Shown: positions 1 to 8,121, counted from the stretch's first letter. The stretch is DNA of 17,392 bases from Kiritimatiellia bacterium (GCA_016296065.1 JAEDKA010000068.1:1-17392), one strand, 5' to 3'. Numbers and translations are program-made. Notes: generated from the letters alone by a model not told the origin.

Positions 1-575
1 GCGCACGGCCACGCGACGTCCTTCTGGCCCTTCTTGAGCGGAGCGCCGACGGAGTGGATGCACGGGATGAAGTCGCCATCCTTGCCGAGGTGCTTCATCA
101 CGGCGTCGCCGGTGCGCGTCATGATGTTCATGTTGACGACGACGTAGGGCGAGTCGGTGATCTCGATGCCGTACTGGGTGATCGGGTTGCCGATCGGGCC
201 CATCGCGAACGGGATCACGTACATCGTGCGGCCCTTCATGCAGCCCTTGTAGCTCTTGAGCATGAGCTTCTTCATGACCTCGGGATCCATCCAGTGGTTC
301 GTCGGACCCGCGTCGATCTCCTTCTTGGAGCAGATGAACGTGCGGCCTTCGACGCGCGCGACGTCAGACTCGTGAGAACGGGCGAGGTAGCACTCGGGGC
401 GTTTCTTCTGGTCCAGCTTGATGAACTGGCCGTTCTTGACCATCATCTCGCAGATCGCAAGGTGCTCCTTCTTCGTGCCCGTCACGACCACGATCTTGTC
501 GGGCGTGCAGACCTTGTTCCACTTGTCAACCCATGCGAACACCTTCTCGTTCGCAAACTTCGGCGTCTTGGCCAT
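1..575 (-). CDS. pckG: Phosphoenolpyruvate carboxykinase (GTP), N-terminal part; runs off the left edge
   Basis: The enzyme interconverts oxaloacetate and PEP with GTP/GDP, in the cytoplasm. In fermenting anaerobes it often runs in the PEP-carboxylating direction. About 191 residues are visible. Seen in the translation: ECYLARSHESDVARVEGRTF (residues 61-80), then DAGPTNHWMDP (about 88-98), then the loop GRTMYVIPFAMGPIGNPI (about 115-132). All are typical of the GTP-dependent family and absent from the ATP-dependent one. The ATG at 573-575 is chosen because a strong AAGGAG (585-590) sits 9 bases upstream and the family's usual N-terminus begins close to here. The metal- and nucleotide-binding C-terminal two thirds lie outside the window, so intactness cannot be judged. 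It has its own promoter (631-659) and is probably a separate unit from the SLC12 gene upstream. Confidence 0.94.
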   Translation of the reverse strand, partial: MAKTPKFANEKVFAWVDKWNKVCTPDKIVVVTGTKKEHLAICEMMVKNGQFIKLDQKKRPECYLARSHESDVARVEGRTFICSKKEIDAGPTNHWMDPEVMKKLMLKSYKGCMKGRTMYVIPFAMGPIGNPITQYGIEITDSPYVVVNMNIMTRTGDAVMKHLGKDGDFIPCIHSVGAPLKKGQKDVAWPC

Positions 576-630
576 GTCTTTTTACTCCTTTGAATGCCCC
601 TTTTGAGGCTTTCTTGAAAAATTGGGTAGA

Positions 631-659
631 ATTATACCGTATTCTGACGCGGAAATCAA
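631..659 (-). promoter_or_regulatory. Sigma-70-type promoter of pckG
   Basis: On the minus strand, TTGATT (654-659) and TATAAT (631-636) are separated by 17 bases, and the -10 is preceded by GG as at other promoters here. The predicted start near 624 gives a leader of about 50 bases that contains the AAGGAG ribosome binding site. It is the best-formed -35/-10 pair in the window. Confidence 0.75.
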
Positions 660-688
660 TCGGCAATGGCAAGAAATTTTGCAACTAT

Positions 689-2887
689 TTACCGAAACAT
701 GGCCGTGAAGTCGACATCTTCACCCGCCAGGACGAGAATTACGCGCGAAACATCGCCTGTCCCCTCCCCCAGCACTCGGCAGTACTCCCCGTATTCTGCG
801 TCCGTCTCGTCCGCCTTCGGCGCGCGCAGGCCCAGGAACATGACGAGCGAGTCTGACGAGCTGGCGGCGATCGTCTCGGAGAACAGACGCCCCTCCTCAA
901 GGCGCAGGACGCGCGTCGCCGCCTGTATGCGCGCCTTGGCGAGGAATTCCGAGAGCATCGACTCCGCCTCCTCGTCCGTCCTGCGCGAGACGATCATGTT
1001 GAGACGCAGCGGCACCTTTCTCCATGCGCGCTCGCGCTTCCTGAGAAGGCACGCGAGGGCGAGCATCAGCGCTCCATTCCTGTTCTCGCCGCGCCACCAG
1101 ATGTCGATGTAGCCGCCCTTCGACGGATCCGCGCACTCTCCCGCCCCCACGAAGACGATGTTGCGCCGGCGGATGTACGTCTCACGGGCGACGCCTCCTG
1201 ACGTCGACTCTGTGTTCGGGCGCGGAATGCCAAGGACGACGGTGTTCGGCGTCAGCGGACCGTACCCGTACATCCTCACGAAGCCCTTGAGCCCCTCGCA
1301 GGCATCCGCGGCGGATGCGACGCGGACGATCGGCCTAAGGCCACGGGCCTTCATCTGCCTGAGCAGCGACTGCGAGAGTTCCGCCTCGCGCGACTCCTCG
1401 CAATACTCCGACTGCACTACGGAAGCGACGGTGACGAAACCGCTTCCGCCCGACACTCCGCGCGCGAACGAGAACAGCCGCGGCAGGACCGCCGGGATCG
1501 GGGTGAGGACGAGCATGTTCGGGGTCCAGTTCCTGATGTCGCGGCGGTGCCGCTCGAGGCGGCGCAGCGCGAAGCGGGTCATCGAGAGGTAGAGTCCGTC
1601 GCGCATATCGGCCCACCTCGGGTTCCTCGACTTCCTCCGCGCTACGAGGAAGATCGCAAGCTCGCACGCGAGCGCGACGAGGGTCCATCCCGAGCTGATC
1701 ATCAGCATCGCCCCGACGCACCCCGCGAAGCCCGCGTAGGAGAAGAAGCTCCGCACGCGGAACGTCGGACGCCACGACGGCGGATCCATCGTCTCCTCGA
1801 GCGCCGCCGAGAGGTTTAGGAGCGCGTACGTCGAGAGGTTGAACATCGTGAGCACAGGCGCGATCGCGTTTATGTCGCCGAGGAGAACTCCGGCCGCGGC
1901 TACCGCGTAGCAGAGAAGCGCCGCCACGCGCGGATCGTCCGACGCGCCGTATCCGCGCCCGAGGAAGCGCGGCGCAAGCCCGTCCCTCGCGAGCGCCTGC
2001 ACGACGCGCGGCGCGCAGAGGAAGCTCCCCACCGCGCTCGAGATCGTCGCGGCCCATACGCCGACGAGGATCGGCATCTGCCACCTCGCGCACTTCGCGA
2101 GGATCATCGTGTCCGAACGCAGAACCTCCGCGTCCTTAACGCACCAGTCGAGGAAGAGCGGAACGGCCATGTAGATGGCGTAGCCCGTAAGGACCGCGGC
2201 GATTGTGCCGCGGGGGATGGACTTGCCGGGGTCCTTGAGGTCGCCCGACATCCCGACGCCGGAGAGTATGCCGGTAACCGCCGGGAAGAACACGGCGAAG
2301 ACGGGCCAGAAGCCGAGCGCGGGGGGAACGGACGCCGCGTCCGGCGCGGCAAGCGCGGACGGCGCGCCGCCGCAGAAGAGCGACACGAGCGACGCGACGA
2401 TCGCGGCCATCACGAAGTACTGGCTCTTGAGCGCGAGGTCGGCGGAGACGGAGGAGAGAAGCGCCAGAAACGTGAGCGTCCCGAGCGCGACGTGCTGCGG
2501 ATTCAGTTCGGAGACGACGGGAAGACCGGACCCAACGAGCGCCTCGGAAAAGCCGGACACGTAGAACGACACGCCTATCGCCTGCGCGAGCGCGAGCGGA
2601 ACCCCCACCGCGACGCCGGTCTCCGGCCCGAACGAGCGCGACAGCATGAAGTACGCGCCGCCGCCCTTCATGCGCATGTTCGTCGCAAGCGCGGAGATGG
2701 AAAGGCCCGTGAGAAACGTTATCGCGCTTCCGATGGTGACGATGGCCAGCGACTGCGCGAGCCCGACGTTGCCGAGCATCCAGCCGAAGCGCAGGTACAT
2801 CACGACGCCTATGATCGTGAGTATGCTCGGGGTGAACACGCCCTGGAACGTGCCGAACGAGTATCCTGAACTATTCTTCCTCGCCAT
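689..2887 (-). CDS. SLC12-type (cation-chloride cotransporter/amino acid permease) transporter with cytosolic C-terminal domain
   Basis: Secondary transporter of the APC superfamily, 732 residues, in the inner membrane. The N-terminal half (about residues 11-430) is a LeuT-fold permease. FGTFQGVFTPSILTIIGV (11-28) forms the broken first helix typical of SLC12 proteins, and GGGAYFMLSRSFGPE (75-89) is another family signature. About twelve hydrophobic segments follow. Residues from about 430 to 732 are soluble and resemble the C-terminal regulatory domain of Na-K-Cl/K-Cl cotransporters and their bacterial relatives. The substrate cannot be read from sequence: cations with chloride, or amino acids. 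The ATG at 2885-2887 is chosen because the conserved N-terminus follows directly and a -10 box lies 8 bases upstream. There is no ribosome binding site, so a leaderless mRNA is likely. It starts 35 bases after the rmuC stop, so read-through from rmuC is also possible. Confidence 0.88.
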   Translation of the reverse strand: MARKNSSGYSFGTFQGVFTPSILTIIGVVMYLRFGWMLGNVGLAQSLAIVTIGSAITFLTGLSISALATNMRMKGGGAYFMLSRSFGPETGVAVGVPLALAQAIGVSFYVSGFSEALVGSGLPVVSELNPQHVALGTLTFLALLSSVSADLALKSQYFVMAAIVASLVSLFCGGAPSALAAPDAASVPPALGFWPVFAVFFPAVTGILSGVGMSGDLKDPGKSIPRGTIAAVLTGYAIYMAVPLFLDWCVKDAEVLRSDTMILAKCARWQMPILVGVWAATISSAVGSFLCAPRVVQALARDGLAPRFLGRGYGASDDPRVAALLCYAVAAAGVLLGDINAIAPVLTMFNLSTYALLNLSAALEETMDPPSWRPTFRVRSFFSYAGFAGCVGAMLMISSGWTLVALACELAIFLVARRKSRNPRWADMRDGLYLSMTRFALRRLERHRRDIRNWTPNMLVLTPIPAVLPRLFSFARGVSGGSGFVTVASVVQSEYCEESREAELSQSLLRQMKARGLRPIVRVASAADACEGLKGFVRMYGYGPLTPNTVVLGIPRPNTESTSGGVARETYIRRRNIVFVGAGECADPSKGGYIDIWWRGENRNGALMLALACLLRKRERAWRKVPLRLNMIVSRRTDEEAESMLSEFLAKARIQAATRVLRLEEGRLFSETIAASSSDSLVMFLGLRAPKADETDAEYGEYCRVLGEGTGDVSRVILVLAGEDVDFTAMFR

Positions 2888-2895
2888 TGCGGGAA

Positions 2896-2926
2896 ATTAT
2901 ACCAAAAACCTCTTTGCCTCTGTCAA
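2896..2926 (-). promoter_or_regulatory. Promoter of the SLC12 transporter, probably giving a leaderless mRNA
   Basis: On the minus strand, TTGACA (2921-2926) overlaps the rmuC stop codon. TTTTTGGTATAAT follows, with the -10 at 2896-2901. The spacer is 19 bases, longer than ideal. The -10 ends 8 bases before the ATG, so transcription would begin within a few bases of the start codon. Confidence 0.62.
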
Positions 2927-4170
2927 CCTGCCGGCCCCGCGGCGACAGCTGGTCCATCCTGGCCGTCGTCGAGTTCGCGCAGGCACGCGGCCCGCTCGAT
3001 GCGCTTCCCCCTGCGGCCCTCGAGCCTCACGTGGAGGTCGATGAGCCTGTTCGCGGACTTTGCAATCGTCTGCGCGTGCGGCGCGTCGACAAGCACTCTG
3101 CGCGCGTCGTCGTACTTCGACTGGGCGTCCGCAAGCGCCTTACCGACCCCCTCGAGCGCCACAAGGAAAGTGTTCATGCGCGCAAGAAGCTCGCGCGCGG
3201 TGTTCACGATTTCCGCCTGGTTGCGCGCCTCCTTCTCGTGCTGCCACGCGAGGTAGACGAGCCTGAGATAGGCGAGAAGCGTGAGAGGCGTGACGAGTAT
3301 GACATCGTTGTCCGCCGCGTGCTTCCAGAGCGACGGCTCGGCCTTCAGCGCCTCCAGTAGCGGAGCCTCGTACCCCACAAACATGGCGGTCACGGGCAGG
3401 TAGTTCCGGTCGGGATGATCCGCGGCGAACACCTTTGGATACTTTTTCCTCGCAAGCTGGTCGATCTTCTCGCGCACCCGCGAGACGTGCTCGGCTAGCT
3501 TCGCCCGCCGCGTCGCCTCGTCCTTCGCCTCGACATACTGGAAATACGCCGTCAGCACAACCTTGCTGTCGATGATGAGCCACCGGTTCTCGGTGTCGCA
3601 TACCTGCGCGTCGGGCCGGTCGGACGCGGTACCGGTCTGCAGGAAGAAGTTAACGCCCTCCTCGAGTCCGGCTTGACGCAGCTTCTCGGCGAGTATCTCC
3701 TCGCCCTTGCGCCCCTGGAAGCCCGTGTTTGACGAAAGCGCCTCGCTCACCCCAGCGAGCTCCTTCGCGACGTCGCTGATGCGCCCCACGTCCTTGCCGA
3801 TCGCCTCAGCAAGCTTCTCGTGCTCCGTCTGCGTCCTCAAGGTTGCCGACCGAAGCGATTCGATCTGCTCGCGCAGCGGCTTGAGCGCCCCCTCCAGCTG
3901 TTCGGCGTTCGTCTTCGTGAGGTCGCCGCTCTGCGCCCTTAGCGTCTGTGCGGCGAGGTTTGAGAACTGCTCGCGCAGCGTGTTGACGGACTCCGCAAAC
4001 GACTTCTCCTTCTCGCGCAGGAATCGGTCGATCTCCTCGTTCTTCTCGCGAAGCGCCCTGTCGCAGGCCGAGTCCTTCGCCTTCAGCAGCAGGAACGCGC
4101 CGACAGCAATGGCTGCCGCCACAAGGGCGAACGCAATTGCCAAGGCAAGCAGAACGGCCTCGCCAGTCAT
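2923..4170 (-). CDS. rmuC: RmuC family DNA recombination protein
   Basis: RmuC proteins are membrane-anchored, coiled-coil proteins with a nuclease-like domain; E. coli rmuC limits inversion at short repeats. This copy has 415 residues: one N-terminal membrane helix (about 4-29), a long charged coiled coil (about 30-145), then the RmuC core. SNTGFQGRKGEEIL (147-160) and RPDAQV...LIIDSKVVLTAYF (185-210) match the family, the latter being the PD-(D/E)xK-like pair of acidic residues and lysine. The conserved 'DVILVTPLTLLAYLRLV' segment follows. The ATG at 4168-4170 overlaps the phosphatase stop in ATGA, indicating translational coupling. The open frame continues upstream to 4374, but that extension is antisense-like arginine-rich sequence overlapping the phosphatase and is rejected. 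The last 40 or so residues look unconserved. Confidence 0.92.
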   Translation of the reverse strand: MTGEAVLLALAIAFALVAAAIAVGAFLLLKAKDSACDRALREKNEEIDRFLREKEKSFAESVNTLREQFSNLAAQTLRAQSGDLTKTNAEQLEGALKPLREQIESLRSATLRTQTEHEKLAEAIGKDVGRISDVAKELAGVSEALSSNTGFQGRKGEEILAEKLRQAGLEEGVNFFLQTGTASDRPDAQVCDTENRWLIIDSKVVLTAYFQYVEAKDEATRRAKLAEHVSRVREKIDQLARKKYPKVFAADHPDRNYLPVTAMFVGYEAPLLEALKAEPSLWKHAADNDVILVTPLTLLAYLRLVYLAWQHEKEARNQAEIVNTARELLARMNTFLVALEGVGKALADAQSKYDDARRVLVDAPHAQTIAKSANRLIDLHVRLEGRRGKRIERAACLRELDDGQDGPAVAAGPAG

Positions 4171-4631
4171 CCGACCACCTCTCCGCGCCGGATGGCGGAC
4201 AGAAGAGCGGTGCATCCCTCCATGACGTCGTCGTACGTCGCGTCGAAGTTGCCCGTGTACCAGGGGTCGGCTATGTCGCGGCTCTTCCCCGCGAACTCGA
4301 GCAGAAGATGCACCTTGCGGCGGTCTTCGGGAAAGACGAGACGGAGGAGATCCGCCTTGTTGTACGCGTCGCATCCTATAAGCAGGTCGTATTCACGCGC
4401 CTTGTCGGCGGTGAGCAGCCAGGCGGCGCGTCGCGAGAACGGAATCCCCATCTCGGTCAGTTTCGCGCGCGTCCCGCGGTGGATGTCGTTGCCAATCTCG
4501 TCGGTGTGAAGCGCCGCGCTCTCGACCTGGACATCTTCCAGCCCCGCATCGGCGACGAGTTTCTTCATGACGAACTCAGCCATCGGCGAGCGGCATATGT
4601 TCCCGTGGCAGAGGAAGAGTATACGAAGCAT
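4167..4631 (-). CDS. Low-molecular-weight protein tyrosine phosphatase family protein
   Basis: Cytosolic phosphatase of the LMW-PTP/arsenate-reductase fold, 154 residues, the usual length. The catalytic loop C8-HGNIC-R14-S (CX5R) is complete, and the general acid is D122 in DPWYTGNF. The conserved SAAL...HRGTRAKLTEMGI segment is present. Natural substrates of such bacterial enzymes range from phosphotyrosine proteins to small phosphoesters; none can be assigned here. The ATG at 4629-4631 is preferred over the TTG one codon earlier because GGAGG lies 5-6 bases upstream. The gene begins 12 bases after the DUF1846 stop, and its TGA overlaps the rmuC start, so it sits inside one operon. Confidence 0.9.
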   Translation of the reverse strand: MLRILFLCHGNICRSPMAEFVMKKLVADAGLEDVQVESAALHTDEIGNDIHRGTRAKLTEMGIPFSRRAAWLLTADKAREYDLLIGCDAYNKADLLRLVFPEDRRKVHLLLEFAGKSRDIADPWYTGNFDATYDDVMEGCTALLSAIRRGEVVG

Positions 4632-4643
4632 CAAGCCCTCCCG

Positions 4644-6164
4644 CTACTGCGCCCCCGTGAAGAGCTGGTTCGAGGCGTAATACGGATCCGACGTGTACCT
4701 GCACGCAAGGCGCCGCAGTCCCGCCTCGTCGCCGGGAGTCACCATGTGCGTCATGTGCACCTCGCAAGTCGCGAGCTCGCCGAGCTTCTCCATCGCAAGC
4801 TGCGCGGCGGGATTGGTTGTCGCCGAAATCGCAAGCGCGATGAGCGCCTCGTCGAGGTTGAGCGACGTGTAGCCGCCCTTCAGGATGTCGTGCTTCATGT
4901 GCGCGATGGACTGCAGAATCGTCGGCGCGAGCAGCGGAAGCCTGTCGGGAATGCCCGCGAGCTTCTTCACCGCGTTGAGGATGACCGCAGAGCACGCGTG
5001 CAGCTCGTCCGAGTTGCGTCCGGTCACGATCTCGCCAGTATGGAGCTGAAGCGCCGCGGCGGAAACGACCGTGCCGCCGGCCTTGCCCTTGCCCTGGAGG
5101 CGCGCCGTCTCAGCGGCGCCGCGAGCCGCGAGCGCGACGAGCCTGTTCTCGGTCTTGAGCCCAAGGGAGTCCATGAGCATCTTCGCGCGCCCTACGCTCT
5201 CGATGTCCGTAGCGCCCTCGGCGTACAGGCACTGGTAGCGCATGTACCGGCGGATGACCTCTTGCTTCGACGCCTCCTGCACGACCGCGTCGTCGACGAT
5301 TCCGAACCCGATGCGGTTCACGCCCATGTCCGTCGGGGACTTGTACGGGCACTCCCCCTTCGTCATCTTCTCCCAGATCGCCTTGAGGAGCGGATACGCG
5401 TCCACGTCGCGGTTGTAGTTGACGGTGGTCTTTCCGTACGCCGCGAGGTGGTACGGATCGATCATGTTCTTGTCGTTGAGGTCGATCGTCGCCGCCTCGT
5501 AGGCTATATTAAGCGGATGGTGGAGCGGGAGGTTCCACACGGGGAAGCTCTCGAACTTCGAGTAGCCCGCCACCTTGCCCTGGCGGTACTCGTGGTAGAT
5601 CTGGTTGAGGCACGTCGCGAACTTGCCCGAGCCCGGGCCCGGAGCGGTGACGACGACGATGGAGCGCTCCACAGGCACGTAGGGGTTCTTCCCGTATCCC
5701 TCCTCGGAGACCACGGTGTCGACGTCCGCGGGGTAGCCGAGCGTCTTGCCGTGGAAGTAGCACTTGACTCCGCGCGACTCGAGCTTCTTGCTGAACTGCT
5801 GCGCGGCGAGCTGCCCCTCGTAGCGAGTTATGACAACGCCGCGAACGGGAAGCCCGAGCGCCGTCAGGTCGTCTATGAGCTTGAGCGCATCGTCAGCGTA
5901 GGATATGCCGAAGTCGGCGCGCATCTTCTTCTTCTCGATGTCGCCGGAGTAGATGCAGAGGACGACCTCGGCCTGGTCCTTGAGGGACTGGAGTAGGCGG
6001 AGCTTCACGTTCGGATGATACCCCGGAAGGCACCTTGCCGCATGGAAGTCGTTCATGAGCTTCCCGCCGAACTCAAGGTAGAGCCTGCCGTACTTGCCAG
6101 CACGGCGGCGAATCTCCTCTGATTGCTCCTTCAGGTACTTTTCGTTGTCGAAGCCGATCTTCAC
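4644..6164 (-). CDS. DUF1846 (UPF0371) family protein
   Basis: A 506-residue protein of the DUF1846 family (Pfam PF08903), close to the usual length of about 500. The function is unproven; a structure of a streptococcal member is known. The N-terminus MKIGFDNEKYLKEQSEEIRR and LYLEFGGKLMNDFHAARCLPG (about 29-48) are family hallmarks. APGPGSGK at 174-181 looks like a P-loop, and KNPYVPVERSIVVVTAPGPG is well conserved in the family, so nucleotide binding is plausible but inferred. The start is a GTG (6162-6164), overlapping the NifU-like stop in GTGA, with GGAGG seven bases upstream. Its neighbours are an Fe-S scaffold upstream and a phosphatase downstream, both tightly coupled. Confidence 0.9.
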   Translation of the reverse strand: MKIGFDNEKYLKEQSEEIRRRAGKYGRLYLEFGGKLMNDFHAARCLPGYHPNVKLRLLQSLKDQAEVVLCIYSGDIEKKKMRADFGISYADDALKLIDDLTALGLPVRGVVITRYEGQLAAQQFSKKLESRGVKCYFHGKTLGYPADVDTVVSEEGYGKNPYVPVERSIVVVTAPGPGSGKFATCLNQIYHEYRQGKVAGYSKFESFPVWNLPLHHPLNIAYEAATIDLNDKNMIDPYHLAAYGKTTVNYNRDVDAYPLLKAIWEKMTKGECPYKSPTDMGVNRIGFGIVDDAVVQEASKQEVIRRYMRYQCLYAEGATDIESVGRAKMLMDSLGLKTENRLVALAARGAAETARLQGKGKAGGTVVSAAALQLHTGEIVTGRNSDELHACSAVILNAVKKLAGIPDRLPLLAPTILQSIAHMKHDILKGGYTSLNLDEALIALAISATTNPAAQLAMEKLGELATCEVHMTHMVTPGDEAGLRRLACRYTSDPYYASNQLFTGAQ

Positions 6165-6733
6165 CTGGCGCCTCCGTTGATCTCGTCAAGGATCGCCTGG
6201 ATCTTCCCCTTGCAGCGTCCGCACCCGCCTCCCGCCTTCGTGAAGTTCGTCACCTCCTCCACGGTCGTGAGCTGGTTCTCGGTAATGACGCGCCGCACCT
6301 CGTTCTCGGACACGTTGTAGCACGTGCAGAGCACGGTGTCCTCGAGATTGCGGTCGGCGTTCTCGCCGGTCTCGTAGTTCTTGATCGCCGCCTCCATCGC
6401 CTCGCGGCCCATGACGGAGCAGTGCATCTTCTGCGGGGGAAGTCCGCCGAGGTAGTCCGCAATCTGCTGGTTGGTGATCTTCTTCGCCTCCTCGAGCGTC
6501 TTGCCGATCACCATCTCGGTGAGGGCCGAGGAGCTCGCGATCGCGCTTGCGCAGCCGAACGTCTGGAACTTCGCCTCGGCGATCCTTCCGTCAGGGCCCA
6601 GCTTGAACTGGAACTGGAGCGCGTCGCCGCATGCGAGGGAGCCGACCGTTGCGGTCCCGTCTGGGTTGTCGATCTTGCCCACGTTCCGGGGATTCCGGAA
6701 GTGGTCCATCATCTTATCGGAATAATTCCACAT
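6161..6733 (-). CDS. NifU-like Fe-S cluster assembly scaffold (IscU domain plus BFD-like [2Fe-2S] domain)
   Basis: Scaffold on which Fe-S clusters are built before transfer to client proteins. Residues 1-125 are an IscU/NifU N-terminal domain with the three ligand cysteines C35 (LACGDA), C61 (FGCASAIASS) and C105 (MHCSVMG) and the associated D37. Residues 130-185 form a BFD-like domain with CTC (136, 138) and CGRC (171, 174). The third (Nfu) domain of classical NifU is absent; at 190 residues this is the short two-domain form common in anaerobes. The ATG at 6731-6733 gives the canonical MWNYSDKMMDHFRNPRN start. No cysteine desulfurase (NifS/IscS) is adjacent in the window, so the sulfur donor is encoded elsewhere. 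It is the first gene of the NifU-DUF1846-phosphatase-RmuC run. Confidence 0.93.
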   Translation of the reverse strand: MWNYSDKMMDHFRNPRNVGKIDNPDGTATVGSLACGDALQFQFKLGPDGRIAEAKFQTFGCASAIASSSALTEMVIGKTLEEAKKITNQQIADYLGGLPPQKMHCSVMGREAMEAAIKNYETGENADRNLEDTVLCTCYNVSENEVRRVITENQLTTVEEVTNFTKAGGGCGRCKGKIQAILDEINGGAR

Positions 6734-6777
6734 CGCCGTTCTGCCTTCTGAAGTCTTCTAACTTTGAACGAATGACT

Positions 6778-6783
6778 ATTATA
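6778..6783 (-). promoter_or_regulatory. -10 box of the NifU-led operon
   Basis: TATAAT on the minus strand within TTTTTGGTATAAT, the same 13 bases as upstream of the SLC12 and RAYT genes. The start codon is 44 bases downstream. No convincing -35 is seen. The 300 bases between this operon and the flavodoxin stop hold only this box, the terminator at 6915-6946 and unassigned sequence. Confidence 0.55.
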
Positions 6784-6914
6784 CCAAAAAAACGCCGCGC
6801 GCGGGAAAATCAGATCGTGCCACCGTCCGTGCGACTCGCAGGCGCAATCACGCGTGCCCCTGTCAATTGCGGAATCACCTGTACGGGCTATGCGCGTCCG
6901 CGACGCCACGTCAG

Positions 6915-6946
6915 AAAAAACTCAGCCGCGGATTATACACCGCGGC
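6915..6946 (-). terminator. Rho-independent terminator of the flavodoxin operon
   Basis: Read on the minus strand, GCCGCGG (6940-6946) pairs perfectly with CCGCGGC (6925-6931) across an 8-base loop. After TGAG comes a run of six T (6915-6920). It lies about 95 bases after the flavodoxin stop. The loop sequence TGTATAAT also looks like a -10 box, so a promoter role cannot be fully excluded. Confidence 0.72.
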
Positions 6947-7040
6947 GGAGTCCGGGGAAAAGCACTGCCATTGCAGCAAAGGCCTGCGTCAAAGCGATAT
7001 CACGCAAACGTGCAACGCAAAACCACTGCCGCCGTCATCT

Positions 7041-7466
7041 TCAGAGCGCCTTCAAAGGAGCGATCCAGGCGGCGATCTTGCCGTCCGTCTGGTCGGCCTC
7101 GTTGGTCTCGTCGAGCTTGAGGACCTCGCCTACGAGCGTCGCGCCAGCACCCTTCGCCGCGTTCGCGATCGTATCGGCGGCGACGCAGAATGAGTCCGCG
7201 AAGCCCTGCGAGTCGCCGAGTCCGAACACCGCGACCTTCTTTCCCGCGAAGTTCGCCTTCACGGCGTCGAGCTGCGCGGCCCAGTCGTCCTGCAGGTCGC
7301 CGATGCCCCACGTCGAGGAGCCGAGAACGAGAAGCTCGGCGTCGAACGCCGACGCATCGGCAGCGTTGATGTTGATCGGGGATACGCCGAACTCCGCGGC
7401 GATCTTCGACGCGACAGCCTCGGTCATGCCGGTCGTACTGCCGAATATCACGTGAACCTTGTCCAT
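7041..7466 (-). CDS. Flavodoxin, short-chain type
   Basis: Small FMN-carrying electron-transfer protein that can replace ferredoxin, typically when iron is scarce. It has 141 residues, the short-chain length. The FMN phosphate-binding loop is GSTTGMTE (9-16); SSTWGIGDLQDDW is the first isoalloxazine-binding loop, with the usual tryptophan; GLGDSQGFADSFC is the last loop. The ATG at 7464-7466 has AAAGGA (7474-7479) at good spacing. It begins 15 bases after the DUF3793 stop, forming a two-gene operon whose promoter carries two palindromic operators. A hairpin terminator follows. Confidence 0.94.
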   Translation of the reverse strand: MDKVHVIFGSTTGMTEAVASKIAAEFGVSPININAADASAFDAELLVLGSSTWGIGDLQDDWAAQLDAVKANFAGKKVAVFGLGDSQGFADSFCVAADTIANAAKGAGATLVGEVLKLDETNEADQTDGKIAAWIAPLKAL

Positions 7467-7481
7467 TTGTTGTTCCTTTCT

Positions 7482-8102
7482 TTAGCTTGCCCTTTTCAGG
7501 GAAATCATCTCTATGAACTCGTCGATTCCGTCGGCGCGCTCGAACGCGGCGGATGCGTCCGCCTCCGCCCTTCCGTACAGTCGCATCCGCCGCAGCGACT
7601 CCTCCGCGTCGCCGTAGACGCGCCAAGCGCCGCGGTGGACAGGCGTGGCGGGGATGTGGCGCATGAACCCGACCACGTCTTTCAGTGGATAGCCGATGAA
7701 CACGCCGACTTCGTGCGGGATCAGCTCGACGGAAGCCCTTCTGCAAAGTTCGGCGAGCATCGCGTCGCACGATCCGCCGACGGGATACCCGAGGCGTTCA
7801 AGCCATCTGCGGCTCCTGGCATCCGCGAGCGTGCGGGAAAGCGCCGTGCGGTTGTAGAAGAGAACGAGCGAGCTGCCGTCCTCCACCTTCAGCTCGACGT
7901 AGTCGATTCTGAGGATCGAATAGATGTCGCTCCTGTGGAGGCAGACGCGAAGCCCGTCGGCGTTCACGCCTTCGTAGCAGTGCCGCACGCGCAGGAGCTC
8001 GCCGGGCTTTATCCCGCGCCGCACCGTAGCCGTCTTCACCAGCAGGAACCTCAGCAGCTCCTTGCGGTGGAATTCGTCGATTCTCTCTGTGTTGCCGTCC
8101 AT
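7482..8102 (-). CDS. DUF3793 family protein
   Basis: A 206-residue soluble protein of the DUF3793 family (Pfam PF12672), often found beside flavodoxin genes in anaerobes; its biochemical role is unknown. Seen here: an N-terminal KRxxL-type segment (RIDEFHRKELLRFLLVKTATVRRGIKPGELL, beginning near residue 7), and the central CDAMLAELCRR...FPHEVG-like part (here VELIPHEVGVFIGYPLKDVVGFM), which is the most characteristic stretch. The ATG at 8100-8102 is preferred over one nine codons earlier (8127-8129): it has AAAGGA just upstream, and the earlier ATG overlaps the predicted transcription start. The coupling with flavodoxin and the operator pair suggest a redox or metal-stress role; that is inference. 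Confidence 0.86.
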   Translation of the reverse strand: MDGNTERIDEFHRKELLRFLLVKTATVRRGIKPGELLRVRHCYEGVNADGLRVCLHRSDIYSILRIDYVELKVEDGSSLVLFYNRTALSRTLADARSRRWLERLGYPVGGSCDAMLAELCRRASVELIPHEVGVFIGYPLKDVVGFMRHIPATPVHRGAWRVYGDAEESLRRMRLYGRAEADASAAFERADGIDEFIEMISLKRAS

Positions 8103-8121
8103 TGTCCTTTTCCGCGTAATT

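Noticed and set aside
54..593. A 179-codon plus-strand open frame at the left edge
   Set aside because: It is antisense to the PEP carboxykinase, whose conserved motifs are unambiguous on the minus strand.
4171..4374. N-terminal extension of RmuC by 68 codons
   Set aside because: It overlaps the phosphatase in another frame and is Arg/Pro/Ser-rich. The membrane helix expected at the RmuC N-terminus begins exactly at the ATGA-coupled start at 4170.
4137..5996. A 619-codon open frame on the plus strand
   Set aside because: It lies antisense to the phosphatase and DUF1846 genes and is rich in Arg, Val, Leu, His and Asp, as expected when GC-rich genes are read in the wrong frame; no family is recognisable.
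7000..7770. A 256-codon minus-strand frame across flavodoxin and DUF3793
   Set aside because: It is an arginine-rich shadow frame of two well-recognised genes.
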